Assembly: GCA_014529385.2 (NCBI GenBank)
Contig: CM043958.1
Span: 150,172,793 to 150,236,792, forward strand
DNA length: 64,000 nt
Source of the DNA: Adiantum capillus-veneris
Taxonomy: Eukaryota; Streptophyta; Polypodiopsida; Polypodiales; Pteridaceae
Reading direction: 5' to 3'
Below are positions 1-11,673 of this stretch, piece by piece (position 1 is the first letter of the stretch; each line of letters begins with the position of its first letter). The notes under the pieces are model-generated. The model searched no databases and was not told the DNA's origin. It saw nothing but the letters and a program-made list of their open reading frames with translations. Both the position numbers and the translations under genes were made by a program.

Positions 1-880
1 AGCTAGAGGGCTCAAACTCATAGTAAAAGGGATTGTGGTGAAAGCCTTTAAAAGGAAGCCTTTATGCAAGGAGGCTTCATTCTTGAGTATCCACTCTTGA
101 GGATCCACTTTTGAGAGCTCTCTCTCCTTTGAGTGCTCACTCTATGGAAGGCCTAGCCTTGAGCTTTCCTTGAGCTTAATGCCCATGCTTAAGAGGCTAG
201 GATTAATCCATTGTAATTAGAGAGAACTTGATTAATCTAATTTTAATTTTACTCATTAGTCTTATTTCTCTACATTTCATTATGTCATGAAGTAGTATTA
301 CACTCTCATTATTCTAAATTTGAGAGAGCTATATACTTCTTGCTTTGATCTTAACTCTTTTCTTCCATGAGTATTTCAATTAGTTGATTACTTCTCTAAT
401 TATATTTATTAGTGTAGTGTGTGTGCACTCTTGGTCATGTCATTAGAGTTTGTGCCTAATTGTGTACTTAAATGTGTGAAGGTTTAAGAGCCTTCAGCTC
501 AATGCCACTTGTGTGTGATGTGATTAGAGTACATTGGTTGGCATGTGATGATTGCCAGAAATCCAACTTTGATGAAATTAGTGTGTGCTTTGATTGTGGA
601 TGCTTGTGTTGATTGTGTTCTTGTGACTCCATAAGATTGGCAAGTCGTACTTCGATGGACTTGATGTGTGTGTAGGAGTTGATTGATTAGTGATTAGAGT
701 AGGTTTAGAGTTGGTCTTGACATGGCTAATCTCTACTTCCATTGGTGAGGTATTCTCTTGAATACTCTATTTCTATTCATCCGATGCTCGTGCTTCCATG
801 CCCTAGTCGAGTTGCCGATCCACGGATTTGATAATTTTTTGCGGGTTGCGATTAGGTCGTTGCTACAACACCTCCCAACA
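1..880 (+). repeat. gypsy LTR remnant (R-U5 part), family related to H
   Basis: No coding potential. The segment has the same texture as the R-U5 half of the adjacent H LTR (recurrent TTGAGAG, GATTAGTG and TGTGTG words) and ends in CCTCCCAACA followed by TTTG. This matches how the H LTR ends (CCCCCAACA, then TT and the primer site). I read it as the 3' part of a related, diverged LTR whose primer site is cut after two bases by the next LTR. Its 5' end lies outside the window. Confidence 0.5.
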
Positions 881-886
881 TTTGAA

Positions 887-1757
887 TGTTAACTGAGTCA
901 ACGTCAGTTAATAGGAGATTCTCAAGTTCAAAGAAGTATGAATGCATATCGGAGATCAACAGAAAGCTGAGCAGTGAAGATTGGAGTTACACATTTTTTA
1001 CGTTTTCCCAAAATGGTCATGTATTGTAAATTCCCAATTTATTTCAAACCATTGTAATATTTTAATGTGTTACGAGCTCAATGGGAGTTCCAAGCTGTAA
1101 AGAACAAATCAGATAGTGTGCCTAGGTTGCAGATTCAGTAAGTGGTGGAGCCCTAAAGGCCTTGGGCACCCGGACACTGCATATTTTTACCCTAGGTATA
1201 TAAGGTAGTGTGTAAAAGAAATTAGGGTTCTCAAGCTCATTTGTTGAGAGCACTCTTTGGTGAGATCTCTTGAGGTGTGTGGCTATGGAGTCCTTGAGCT
1301 TCTTCTTGCTCATGACACTTGATTAACACTAATCAATGATTCATTCTCTTTCACTGTGCCTCTCTCATGCTTCTTATGATTGCCTATGATGCTTAGATTA
1401 GCTAGATCGTAACTAATTAGTGGTTAATCCCTCTCTAATCTTGTGTGATTGCCCTCTTTTGCTTGTGTGTGTATGTAGGTTTGATAGATCTATGTGTGTG
1501 TGGTGCTTGATATATCTATGTGTGTGTGCTTGTGATTAGTGTGTTGCATGATAGGATTAGTGTTGTGTGCATCTTCCAATCGTTAGTGTGTGGGATTGGA
1601 TTGATTAGAGCTGAAGAGAAGTGGATGTGGAGATTGACTTTCATTGTGGCTTAGCTCCTCCATAGGCCGAGAAGCTCACCTCGTAGAGTCAACCATTTGT
1701 GTTGCCATGATTAGCTTTGTTGGTCATTGGAGCTATGAAACAATGAAACCCCCAACA
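887..1757 (+). repeat. 5' LTR of gypsy H1
   Basis: It begins TGTTAACTGAGTC and ends CCCCCAACA, and a tRNA-Asp-like primer site follows after a 2-nt spacer. The same LTR start recurs at 62179 (plus strand) and, inverted, at 7819, each time next to a purine-rich PPT. That fixes the left border. A TATAT box lies about 310 bp in. The LTR is diverged from the inverted copy at 7018-7819, so the insertion is old. Confidence 0.8.
1197..1203 (+). promoter_or_regulatory. TATA box of the H1 LTR
   Basis: TATATAA in the context CTAGGTATATAAGG. The upstream U3 is shared with the J LTR, while sequence downstream of the TATA differs between the two, as expected if this marks the U3/R transition. Confidence 0.55.
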
Positions 1758-1759
1758 TT

Positions 1760-1780
1760 TGGCGCCTTTGTCGGGGACGA
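1760..1780 (+). other. Primer-binding site of gypsy H1 (tRNA-Asp type)
   Basis: TGGCGCCTTTGTCGGGGA closely matches the complement of the plant tRNA-Asp 3' end (TGGCGCCGTTGCCGGGGA), which Athila-like and related gypsy elements use. It starts 2 nt after the LTR. It establishes plus-strand polarity for the sequence to its right. Confidence 0.8.
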
Positions 1781-3421
1781 TGGCCTACGTTAGTGTAATT
1801 GTGGTAAAATTGGATGTGTTTCTACACTAATTTCACTTGTGTGTTTATGTTTTTGTGGATTTTGGATGTGTGTGTATGAAGCAATGTGTTCACAATTCCC
1901 TAATGTGTCACCGTATCTTGCAAATTGTGTGTTTACACACTCTAATTTCACACTAACCCCTTGCTAATTTGACTCATTTTTGCTAACTTACTAATTTGGT
2001 ATGAAGGATTGGAGCATTCAACCGTTCAATTGCTCTTCAATGGAAAGGTAATCAAGGTGATATTCTCAACCTCCTTCGAATCTAAGGATGTGTAGAATTA
2101 TGTAGAGATCCCACCATGATGCAATGTAATGTTGATGCTATGTTGATGCAATGCAATGTTGATGCTATGTTGGATTGAAAATTTTTGATTGCTCATTTTC
2201 ATGCCGTTGTAATGCCGAAATTTTTAAGATTTGGTGGCGTATGAATTTGACAAGTTTCAATTGCTAATTGGTGAATGTGTGTTGCTAATTGTGTGCCTAA
2301 TTGAGTTAATTGCATGCTTGGATGGTCAATTGCAAATGTGTGTGCACTAAAATCAAGTGTGTGCGCATTCTAATTCAGTGTGTGTGCACTAATTTGCCCA
2401 TGTTTGTGCACCTAAAAATCAATGTGTGCTTAATGATTTTTCAATTGTGATGATTGATTTGTGTTGTGGTCATACCCAACTAATGATTTGTGAAATCACA
2501 TTGCAATTTTGACAAAATTTCACGTTTTGTGTGCTCACCTAAAGATTGGTAAAAACTGCCAATTTTATTAGTGTGTGTGTGCCTAAAAAGTGTTTAATTT
2601 GCATGATTGATTCATTTTTTAATGCATGTTTGATGTATGTAATGATTAGTTGTTGCGTTTTTTAGCTCAAAACAGGGATTTACACACTCGATTTGCGTCG
2701 AATTTTGACCTAATTTTGTCGGTAATTTTGCCGGTTTAATTGCCTAGTCTTGATTTTATTGATGAAATTGCTTGGTAATTGAATTGATGTGAGTTTTGTG
2801 ATTTTATTTGGCTACACTAATCCCCTATGTGTAGAGATTTTTTTTAAAAAAATTGGGTATTTTTCAGATAATTTTTCAATTTTTTGCAAATTTTTTCTTA
2901 ATTCCATATAATTTTGATATTTTGCGATTTTTACGAGCTATTTTGAATGTGTGCTTTTGGCTTGATTTTCAGTGCATTTGCGCTTTTGTTTGCCGAATTT
3001 TGAGCGATTTACTATTTTCGGGAGCTGGGTTGTTAAATTTGGCGTTTTTGATAAAATCTGCTACTTTGGTGTGACAGCGTGTCAAAATTGTTCGTTTGTG
3101 ATTTTCGATAATTTTCTAACGTTTCTAGAATTTTTGGGATTTTTTGGTGATTTTTTGGATTTTTGAGTGGATTTTAGTGATTTTGGCTAATTTTCGACCT
3201 ATTTTTGGCATTTTTGGACGTTTGGAAAAAATAATGATAATAATAATTAAAAAGGCCAGTTTCGAGCTCGAGGCCGTACCTTGTGTTGCATAAAATTCCT
3301 CGTCGGAGAGATCTTTACAGTCTCGTAGGATAGTTTCCTACGATGTTAAAATAATTCGCTTCTTCTTCTTCCGCTGCCGACGGTCTCTTGCACTTCTTAA
3401 CTTGTGAACACCTTCCCGCTA

Positions 3422-3484
<63 letters not shown>

Positions 3485-3982
3485 GAGCTCTTCTCTTACT
3501 CTCTCTCTAACTCCCAAAACCCCGATTATTAACGTTATCTCACCTCCCCCTCTCACACTCTCTCTATCTCCCTCTCTCCCCCAGCGTGACTTCTCTCTTC
3601 CCCTCCCTCCCCCACACACACTCGCATGCGTCCGTACTGTCGACAGCTGACAGGACCTGTCGGGTACTCTCTCTCTCTCTCTCCCCACCACTCGCACTCT
3701 CTCTCCCTTATTCTCTTTCTGCCTCAATCCGTTTGTGTTCATCTGCCCCACGCGCGCATTTACACACACAGACGTCCTCTCACTCTCTCCCCCCTCGTGC
3801 CCTACCTGCACCGCCAAGCCGGTGCATCTCTCTCTCCCCTCTGTAGGCGGTGCCATCACACAACGTTCTCTCTGTCCTATGCGCATCAGCTCCCGCAATC
3901 AACGCCGCAGATAGACCCACTGCTCCACCACGTGCTGCCTGCTGTCAGACGCGAAGTCAACGCTCCTCGTGTCGCCCCACAG
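1781..3982 (+). other. Non-coding leader (exon-1-like part) of gypsy H1
   Basis: There is no credible gene. The first part is AT-rich with repeated TTGCTAATTGTGTG/ACACTAATTTG words and a short direct reiteration of 'atgttgatgctatgttgatg' near 2130-2170. From about 3350 it becomes pyrimidine-rich, with a (CT)n tract and C-rich sequence up to a strong splice-donor match at 3983. Short ORFs here (for example 3482-3898 minus, 3586-4003 plus) are low-complexity translations of the CT tract. Part of it (about 3290-3480) recurs inverted at 8470-8640. Confidence 0.5.
3424..3482 (+). repeat. (CT)n microsatellite in the H1 leader
   Basis: An uninterrupted CT dinucleotide run of about 59 bp, followed by an imperfect CT-rich stretch to about 3700. 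The related inverted leader copy also ends in a GA/CT run (8499-8521), so the tract is probably part of the element. Confidence 0.95.
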
Positions 3983-5030
3983 GTAAGTGAAGGTAAAAAT
4001 TAAAAATTAAAACTTTATTTATTTTATTTTGTTTCTTATTTAATTTAGTTTATTCATTATTACTTTTTTTGAAAATCCAATAAAAAATTAGAACTAAAAA
4101 ACATAGAAAACCACACAAAAATAAAAAAAAATAAAAAACTCATAAAAATTTCAAAAAAAGGGATTAAAATTTTACCCAAAAAAAACTCACATAAAAATGT
4201 TCAAAATTTTTAAAAACCTCATTAAAAATTTATTAAAAAAGAAAAAAATTGATATGATAACTCACAAAAACACAAAAAATCTCTTTAAAAATAAAAATTC
4301 TCTAAAGAGATCACAAAAAGAGTAAAAGACTCAAAAATTTTAAAAATCGATCAGAAAAAATCCCAGTAATTCAAAAAAATCATGAAACTCATAACTAATT
4401 CCATTAAAAAAATTTTGACACAAATAAATTAAAAAAAAGATAAAAATTACCTATAAAGTCACAAAAAATTCATATAAAATCCAAAATTGTCCAAAAAAAC
4501 ACAACAAATCAAAATATTCATAAAACCTTCAAAGAAATCACAAAAAATAGAAAATTACAAAAAACTTGTAAAAGATCAAAGTTTTTTCAAAAATTTATAA
4601 AAGTACTAAAAATATATAGAAAATTCAAATTTTCACAAAAAAATTAACAAAAATAAGAAGAAAAGCGTCCAAAAACAGCCAAGAAAAGTTAAAAACAAGC
4701 AAAAAAAAAACCCGGAAGAGTCGCACACCGAACAAACCGCACAAGAGCGAGCAAGTCAAAAAAGAAAAGCCAAGAAAATTACGCACCGCAAAGTGAATCA
4801 GATCAACCAAAAAAGCGAGCAAAAAGATCAACTCAAAGGAGTGGAGCATCACTCAAAAGTTAAAAATTTTGCACGTTAGAAATTGGTTAGTGCAAGTAAC
4901 TGCACTGTAAATTGAGCTTCAAGTTAGACGAACAGGGGCACAACTCACATGCGATTGCAGATTAGGTTAGTACGAGCAGTAGAAATTTTGCTAATCCATA
5001 CCAAAAATTTCTAGGAAACAGTTTTTACAG
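3983..5030 (+). other. Candidate leader intron of gypsy H1
   Basis: The donor CAG|GTAAGTGAAGG at 3983 matches the plant consensus exactly over CAG|GTAAGT. The acceptor is GTTTTTACAG ending at 5030, and the first gag-like ATG is at 5042. Between them the sequence turns sharply AT-rich (T-rich just after the donor, then long A-rich runs), as plant introns do; the flanking leader is C/T-rich. Seen: splice-site matches and the composition switch. Inferred: splicing itself. Confidence 0.6.
4866..4998 (+). repeat. Dispersed ~131-bp repeat, copy 1
   Basis: From 'ttttgcacgttagaaattgg' through 'gaaattttgctaatccat' this is nearly identical to 6811-6940, differing at only a few positions. Copy 1 lies at the 3' end of the candidate leader intron, just before the acceptor. 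Confidence 0.9.
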
Positions 5031-5041
5031 AACAAGCCAAC

Positions 5042-6242
5042 ATGGACTCAGACCGAGCCGAGAATTCAAGTACAGTAGAGCAAACTAGTAGCTGTAACAA
5101 CACAAGTACAACTGCAACAGAGCATATTTTACAGCTATATGGCTACAATGGGGATAAATTTTTGTACACAGATTCAGCAAAAGCAGCACAAGAGCCAAGA
5201 TCCTATTGATCAGAGTAAAGCCAGATTTAGAAAACTCCCAGATGTTCACAGACTTCAGTGGAGCCAAGTATTGTAAGCTCAAAGTTGAAGTGCAGATAGA
5301 AGTTCAGAAATTCAACCCAAGTGTTCATCCAAAAGTATGCACAAGCCAACAAAACATACAGCCAGTGCATATGCAATCAGGGTCATTGTACATGGATTAT
5401 AGTGGTTAGATCTATAATCGAGAACCGGAATTGCAAGATCCAACAGATCAACCAATAGAAGCCAATCTAATTGGAGAACCAAACCAAAGATGGTACAAAG
5501 GTCAAGATGGAGCAGTCTATAGCTTAATGCTCAGTGTTCTAAAAGAAGATGCTGACAACTTTGCAAGCACAAAAGCAGAAACTTCTCAGCAAGAGCTTGA
5601 CATGATAGAGCCAGTTGAAATACCACCAGTCATGGCATATTGCTCAGATTGTGGACGAAAAGCTGGACATTTTTTGAAGATTGTCCAAGAAATCCAGACA
5701 ACAAGGACACATCAACTGCTAAGCAAGGCACAAATCAAATTGGAAATGTGAATCTCGATTTAATGCAATCGGATGATTATGCATTACCATTAGAAGCACC
5801 AGTAAAAACATTGCAAGTTCAAAGACAGCATAAAGATGCACAGGCACCTGAAAAGCTTAAATTTGATTCTTTGAAGAACAAGTTCTTGCATGAATTTGGT
5901 CAAGGTGTCCAAATATCACCGAATGTTGAAAAGACTGTGAGGTTTGCAAATGATTTTGCATCCACTGTCACAAGTGTGCAATCATTCACAAGTCTAAGGG
6001 ACACATCAAACGGAATGATGTTAGCTTTGTATGGCACCCACAATTCATATGCACACTATGTAGACCAAAAAGGGAAACTGTACAAAAAGAATCAACTAGT
6101 GTTTGAATGGCCCACATACCATCTCATAGAAGTGCATCCAGTGATGGATCAGAAAGGGTGGTTCATTTCAGAGGAAAGAATCTATTATAGCCCATCCTCT
6201 CTAGAGCTGAAAGATATTACCCGATTGAACCCAAAGATCTAA
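5042..6242 (+). pseudogene. Gypsy H1 gag-like protein (broken)
   Basis: The ATG at 5042 opens a polar, Ser/Thr/Asn-rich N-terminus (MDSDRAENSSTVEQTSS) that stops near 5209. Coding continues in the next frame (5206-5672, with a TAG near 5407). A knuckle-like segment CSDCGRKAGH..EDC follows at about 5640-5690, where loss of one T from a T run shifts the frame. The last part (5640-6242) contains YVDQKGKLYKKNQLVFEWP and ends at TAA 6240. The position after primer site and leader, and the zinc-knuckle-like cluster, support Gag. The knuckle spacing (CX2CX5HX4C) is one longer than the usual CCHC. At least one frameshift and two stops make it non-functional. Confidence 0.55.
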
Positions 6243-7017
6243 TCGGAGCCAACTAATCGGATCCAAACTCTCCTCCATTGAAAATCAAGCTTCGATGTTG
6301 TGACCAAACGAGCATATCCTCTTATGATGCCTTGGGTCCTGACATCACAAAAGCTCAGATCATAGGAGACCCATGGGATAGACAATATCAGAGCAAAGAT
6401 AATGCTACCTATAGCTTGACTTGGAGAATAATTTGTCATGTTTCACGAGATACATAGGAAACTATTAAGAAGGTTTAAAGATACCAAACATTAACAGTGC
6501 TACCCAAAGTGTACCTTCACAATCCCAAAAGGTGAGACTAAATTAGAGCCAAATAAATTTTGAACTCTTATAATGAAGCAGGCTATAGTGATCACCCTAG
6601 GAAGGGGGAGCTATAAATCCATCAAGCTCAGCTTATGTACCAAGAACTGCAATGCCAGTTAGAAGCCCTAGAGCCTCTAGCCAACAGGCCCCTTCAAGGC
6701 AAAAACCACTAAAACATCATATGGTTGTTGGAAGTTTCCAATTGACCCATATTCCATCAGAATATGTAGACAAATGCTTATATGAAGATTATCAAGGACG
6801 ATAGAAATTTTGCACGTTAGAAATTGGTTAGTGCAAGTAACTGCACTATAAATTGAGCTTCAAGTTAGACGAACAGGGGCACAACTCACATGAGATTGCA
6901 GATTAGGCTAGTACGAGCAGTAGAAATTTTGCTAATCCATCAGAATATGCAGACAAATGCTTATATGAATATTATCAAGCTACTCGGCTAGAGTATGGAA
7001 ACACTCACACGATTAGT
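6243..7017 (+). pseudogene. Degenerate continuation of the gypsy H1 coding region
   Basis: Short readable stretches persist in shifting frames, e.g. DALGPDITKAQIIGDPWDRQ near 6330 and a Ser/Pro/Gln-rich part near 6620-6720. The segment PSEYVDKCLYEDYQ (about 6757-6798) recurs as PSEYADKCLYEYYQ at about 6940-6980, on the other side of a 131-bp repeat. No catalytic motif is visible. It ends where the inverted H2 LTR begins. Confidence 0.4.
6808..6940 (+). repeat. Dispersed ~131-bp repeat, copy 2
   Basis: Nearly identical to 4866-4998. Here it sits inside former coding sequence and is flanked by about 45-bp direct repeats (6755-6798 and 6938-6981, containing 'cagacaaatgcttatatgaa'). Confidence 0.9.
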
Positions 7018-7819
7018 GAGCTAATCATGGCAACACGAATGGTGACTCTAGAAGGTGATCTTCTTGGCGTATGGAGGAGCTAAGCCACAATGAGGGAAAT
7101 CTGCACATCCACTTCTCTTCACATCCAATCAACCCAATCACACACATTAACGATTGCAAGACGCACACAACACTAATCCTATCATGCAACACACTAATTG
7201 CAGTCACACACACATAGATCCATCGAGCACCACACTCCAATCAAACCTACATGTACACACAAGCAAAAGAGGGCAATCACACAAGATTAGAGAGGGATTA
7301 ATTGCTAATTAGTTAAGATCGAGCTAATCAAAGCATCATAGGTAATCATAAGAAGCATGAGAGAGGCATAGTGAAAGAGAATTAAGCATTGATTAGTGTT
7401 AACCAATTCTCATGAGCAAGGAGAATCTCAAGGACTCCATAGCCACACACCTCAAGAGCTCTCACCAAAGAGTGCTTTCAGCAATGAGCTTGAGAACCCT
7501 AATTTCTTTTACACATTGCCTTATATACCTAGGGTAAACATATGCAATGTCCGGGCACCCAAGGCCTTTAGGGTCCACCACTTATTGAATCTGCTACCTA
7601 GGCACACTAGCTGACCTATTCTTTATAGCTTGGAACTCCCATTGAGCCCGTAACACATGCCTTGAAATAAATCAGGAATTTACAATACATGACCATTTTG
7701 GGAAAATGTGAAAAATGTGTAACTCCAATCTTCATGCTTCTTTGTATTGATCTTTGATGTGCACTCATACATCTTCGGTCTTCAACAACTTCTGTTAACT
7801 GACGTTGGCTCAGTTAACA
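7018..7819 (-). repeat. 3' LTR of gypsy H2, truncated at its 3' end
   Basis: On the minus strand it starts TGTTAACTGAGCC at 7819 and follows H1 LTR 887-1757 through U3, TATA region and U5, until 'gttgccatgattagct' at about 7018, where homology stops about 50 bp short of the LTR end. A GAAGGGGGGAA polypurine tract abuts it at 7820-7830. It is therefore a 3' LTR and the element body lies to the right. Confidence 0.8.
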
Positions 7820-7830
7820 TTCCCCCCTTC
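7820..7830 (-). other. Polypurine tract of gypsy H2
   Basis: On the minus strand GAAGGGGGGAA ends exactly at the LTR start TGTTAACTG. The J element has the same arrangement (62167-62178). Confidence 0.8.
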
Positions 7831-7837
7831 TGATTTT

Positions 7838-7857
7838 AGTGCCCATCCTCGGGCACT
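7838..7857 (-). other. Pre-PPT hairpin of gypsy H2
   Basis: AGTGCCC-ATCCTC-GGGCACT: a perfect 7-bp stem with a 6-nt loop, 7 nt from the PPT. The equivalent place in J (62141-62160) has the same stem with one mismatch. Confidence 0.6.
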
Positions 7858-8230
7858 ATTGGAAAGTGTCCGTGGAGGCTGTGGAAGGTTTTTATTGGTT
7901 GTTGATGGGATGAAGTCTTCATTGTCATTGGATTTGTTGATGAGAGTCAATTTGTTGCAGCATCTTCATTGATCTGAATATGTGTAATGTGAGAGATGAT
8001 GTTGCATTTGTCCGTTGTAATAGCATAATGATGAGGCTACTATTTATTTATGAAAAGTATGTACAAGGGAAGTAGAATGGTGAGGTTCTAAATTAGGGTC
8101 TAATACCTGGATGACCAAATTGAAAAAAACCAGTGGAAAAAGGTGCCTTTGGGATACGCGCATTATTGGAGTACTTATTAGCATGGGAAATATTAATAAA
8201 GTACTCAAGGGATTATTTGTGCTGATAGAT

Positions 8231-8430
8231 ATGGAATTCAAAAGACAGCAAATATGAGAGGGTACCATGATGGAACATTGGTTTTCCTGTTGTCCACTAA
8301 GGTGCATAGGTGGTAGCAAAAAGACAGCAAATATGGAATTCAAAAGACAACAAATATGAGAGGGTACCATGATGGAACATTGGTTTGCCTGTTGTAGTCC
8401 ACTAAGGTGCATAGGTGGTAGCAAAAAGAG
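8231..8430. repeat. Two-copy tandem repeat, period ~102 bp
   Basis: 'atggaattcaaaagaca' starts at 8231 and again at 8333. The copies share the following 'gagagggtaccatgatgg' and 'actaaggtgcataggtgg' parts with few differences; copy 2 has a small 'gtagtc' change. Confidence 0.85.
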
Positions 8431-8469
8431 TGTCTAATGCATATATCCAATGATGGGATATCGTATTTA

Positions 8470-8640
8470 TGCATACACAAGAATGCATGGAAAACAAGAG
8501 AGAGAGAGAGAGAGAGAGAGAAGAAGAGGACGACGAGAGTTTTAAACGTCGTAGAAAACTATCCCAAAAGTCTTTAAAAATCTAGCTAACGAGGAGATTT
8601 TGATGTACGCGAGTTAAAAAAACCCCCCATCTCGTATTAT
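8470..8640 (-). other. H leader segment, inverted copy (part of H2)
   Basis: Read on the minus strand, this resembles H1 leader 3290-3480: a 'cctcgt' block, 'ggatagttt.ctacga.gtt', then CT-rich sequence running into (CT)n. Its closeness to the 3' end implies that H2 lost most of its interior. Confidence 0.4.
8499..8521 (+). repeat. (GA)n microsatellite
   Basis: A GA run of about 22 bp. Confidence 0.9.
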
Positions 8641-9097
8641 TGTGTTTTAACCACTCCCAGGATTTACATATGAAAAAAAAAATTTGGGAATGCATTTGCA
8701 TTTGTTCCGGTGTTACTTATCAGGTGAGCTAGTAAGTGTGAGAGAACGCTAGGGATTTTTAGACCTACCTACTACTCTTGCTGATAGGAAGAGAGACCAA
8801 AAGAGAGAGAAAAGGAGAGTGGGAGTGATCAAGTTTAATTGTAGTGTTCTTTTCATTTTCTTCTATAAAGACGTTTTTTTTAATGTATACAGATGATTTA
8901 AAAACTATATTTAAAATGTGGGGAAACAAGGTAAGTAAAAAATGTTTCTACTGTATCTTGGTTTTATAAAAATAAATAACCAAGACAATTATTATGGTAT
9001 TTTTTTCTGTTTTTTAATAATCTGGTAGGTTCAAGGGTCTTGTTTTAAGGGAAATATCTTGGAGGTAGACCTTTGTGGAGAAACTATCCAGTATTTT

Positions 9098-9099
<2 letters not shown>

Positions 9100-9159
<60 letters not shown>
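9100..9159 (+). repeat. (GA)n microsatellite
   Basis: A GA run of about 60 bp; two shorter runs follow at 9231-9241 and 9291-9319. Confidence 0.95.
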
Positions 9160-9162
<3 letters not shown>

Positions 9163-9288
9163 GTGAGAAAAAAAAATTGCAAGGAAACATGCAGTAAAAA
9201 GAGTTTCTTTTTGCCACCTTTTGGGCATGAGAGAGAGAGAGGTCTTATATGTAAAATGTAATGGGAAAGGAGGGCTACTACACTATGG

Positions 9289-9321
<33 letters not shown>

Positions 9322-9367
9322 CCCTCAGGCTCCGCTTGTAGTACTATTCGCCATTGGCTGAGTGGTC

Positions 9368-9560
9368 TCTCTCTCTCTCAAATTTTCTCAACCTCAACTT
9401 GAGCTACGCAATCTAAACAACACAGAGATGAGAATTTCAACTAGTTGTGCATGTATAATCATGCAAGGAGTCTTAATGTAGTTGCTTCAAGACTACATTT
9501 GTATTGTGTCACCATAAGTGGTAGGAACTGAAGTTGACTAGGCTAGGATGAACGGAGGTA
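9368..9560. repeat. Duplicated block, copy 1
   Basis: 'tctcaa...cctcaacttgagctacgcaatc' and the next ~170 bp recur at 9868-10100 with moderate divergence ('tgtgtcaccat.agtgg', 'gatga.cgga' and others conserved). Both copies start directly after a CT run. Confidence 0.8.
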
Positions 9561-9757
9561 AGACCATTTTGGCCTTTTGGAGAATATATAGTTTCATGTT
9601 ATCATCTCTTTCTTATGTTGTGCACCAAAGTCATCATCACTACATAAACTCTGAGCAATCATCAACATTCACCACCGATCAGCTTTGCATGTGTGCAAAC
9701 ACAAGATTAGTGTGAGGAAGGTTTATTGTGCCATCAAATGTAGGTTTTATGCATCAT

Positions 9758-10100
<343 letters not shown>

Positions 10101-10134
10101 AAGTAATTGGACATTAGTTAGTAGGTCATTTGGT

Positions 10135-10135
<1 letters not shown>

Positions 10136-10198
<63 letters not shown>
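10136..10198 (+). repeat. (TC)n microsatellite
   Basis: A TC run of about 63 bp. Confidence 0.97.
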
Positions 10199-10201
<3 letters not shown>

Positions 10202-10783
10202 GACATATAAAGGAGAGTTGGCACAGAGGGAAGCTTGGGAGCACATGTGCAAAGTGTTGATGAGATGGTGATGTGCTAGCTCTAAAGGAGAGGATGAATA
10301 TTAATGAGGGGTAGGTGGTGCTCTAGCCAACATGCAACTACACTACAATCTTGGGTGTGCAAGGGCATTGCTTGATGGTGAAAATTGTATGTAAATATAT
10401 GTTGCAGATTATAAATCATGTGTGGGAGTTATGGTATTGAGAGGCTGGCCTGTGGCCAAAAGCAGCCACAGACACCCATCACATTGAGCAATTGTTCCAT
10501 GGATAGCCAAGGATAAGGCTCACAATGTAGTGGAGACATCAAAGGATAAGGTGCATGGCACAATGGATTCTTTGCCCAAATGACAAGGCCCACAAAAATA
10601 GTTGGGCATTAACATTTGATTATGCTCACTTGAAAATTATATCAGTTCTTCAGCCAAGGCTTGAAGCCCTAAAGGCCAAGTAACAACATGTAATATGTGG
10701 ATGTAGTGAAGGCAATGTGGCCTTCCTTAGCTAGCAAGGGTATTGGACATGTAGTGTAAACTAAAAAATTTTGAGTTTTGTGG

Positions 10784-10961
<178 letters not shown>

Positions 10962-11173
10962 TCAAATAAAGAACGCCTCCTTAATATTTTACATTTTTTT
11001 GTTTCATGCTTGAATTTCATATATACTCTTGACTTTTCAAAACCATTGGTAAGAGCGAGCGAGGCCCACCGTAGGCAGCAATGTGAATATAATTGTTTAC
11101 CTCACTTTTTATGCACATATATATGGTATAGATGTACATAGTGTCAATCTATACTTCTCTACTATATAAAATG

Positions 11174-11673
11174 GAGATTAAATTTTTTTTAAACGGTGCA
11201 AGGAAAGTCAATAATTCAGGTCTCCATCGGCTAATCCACCTCTGGGATGCAACAAATGCTAGAAAACCCCTGTCATGATTGCTGACCAATTTCAACTAAC
11301 AGGCACTGAGAGATTGTTGCTCAATAGAACCATGGAAGGACTAGACAAAATCCTAATGCCCATTTGTGAATCAAGCTTTGAGTGGAGAGCCTAGAAATGG
11401 CTTTTGAGTAGCCAGTTTTGTAAACCAAGTACCAAGGGATTATACCAAGTCTTAATATACGAGGATGGTTGGTTTGACCCCTAAACATCCATTGAAAGAA
11501 GCAATGGCCGCAAGATTGGTGGAAAGAGATCTTAATAAATAACATGTGGACCCCGCAGCGGCCTGAATTTATGCAGGTCTTTATGTGGAAGGTACTCTAG
11601 GGGGATTTATCAACATGCAACAAGGTTCAGATAAGGGAAATTGGGTATGGCAACTACTCTAGGCGCATAGTAT
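11174..11673 (+). pseudogene. LINE-like reverse transcriptase C-terminal region, left part
   Basis: Translation gives fragments such as GLHRLIHLWDATNARKPLS and FMWKVL in shifting frames. This matches the late part of plant LINE ORF2 leading into its C-terminal zinc-binding (zf-RVT) region. The sequence is cut at 11673 by copia A1 and resumes at 28856 with EDLSHLFMEC, a typical zf-RVT end. Removing the insertion and one copy of the 5-bp flank puts both halves in the same frame. Family assignment is by motif memory only. Confidence 0.5.

Larger units (their letters stand above)
7831..8470 (-). other. 3' internal region of gypsy H2
   Basis: The reverse complement of 7850-7930 matches the J internal 3' end at about 62085-62179 (shared 'catcaacaacca', 'aaccttccacagcctcca', 'ggacacttt'). 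Beyond about 7985 the match fades. No intact ORF. Confidence 0.5.

Noticed and set aside
1757-1785. tRNA-Asp gene fragment
   Set aside because: Only the 3'-end complement is present beside an LTR; it is a primer-binding site.
887-7819. One element bounded by LTRs 887-1757 and 7018-7819, or a DNA transposon with terminal inverted repeats
   Set aside because: The two LTRs point in opposite directions and the right one has its PPT on the outer side (7820-7830), so they belong to two elements; a tRNA-type primer site follows the left one.
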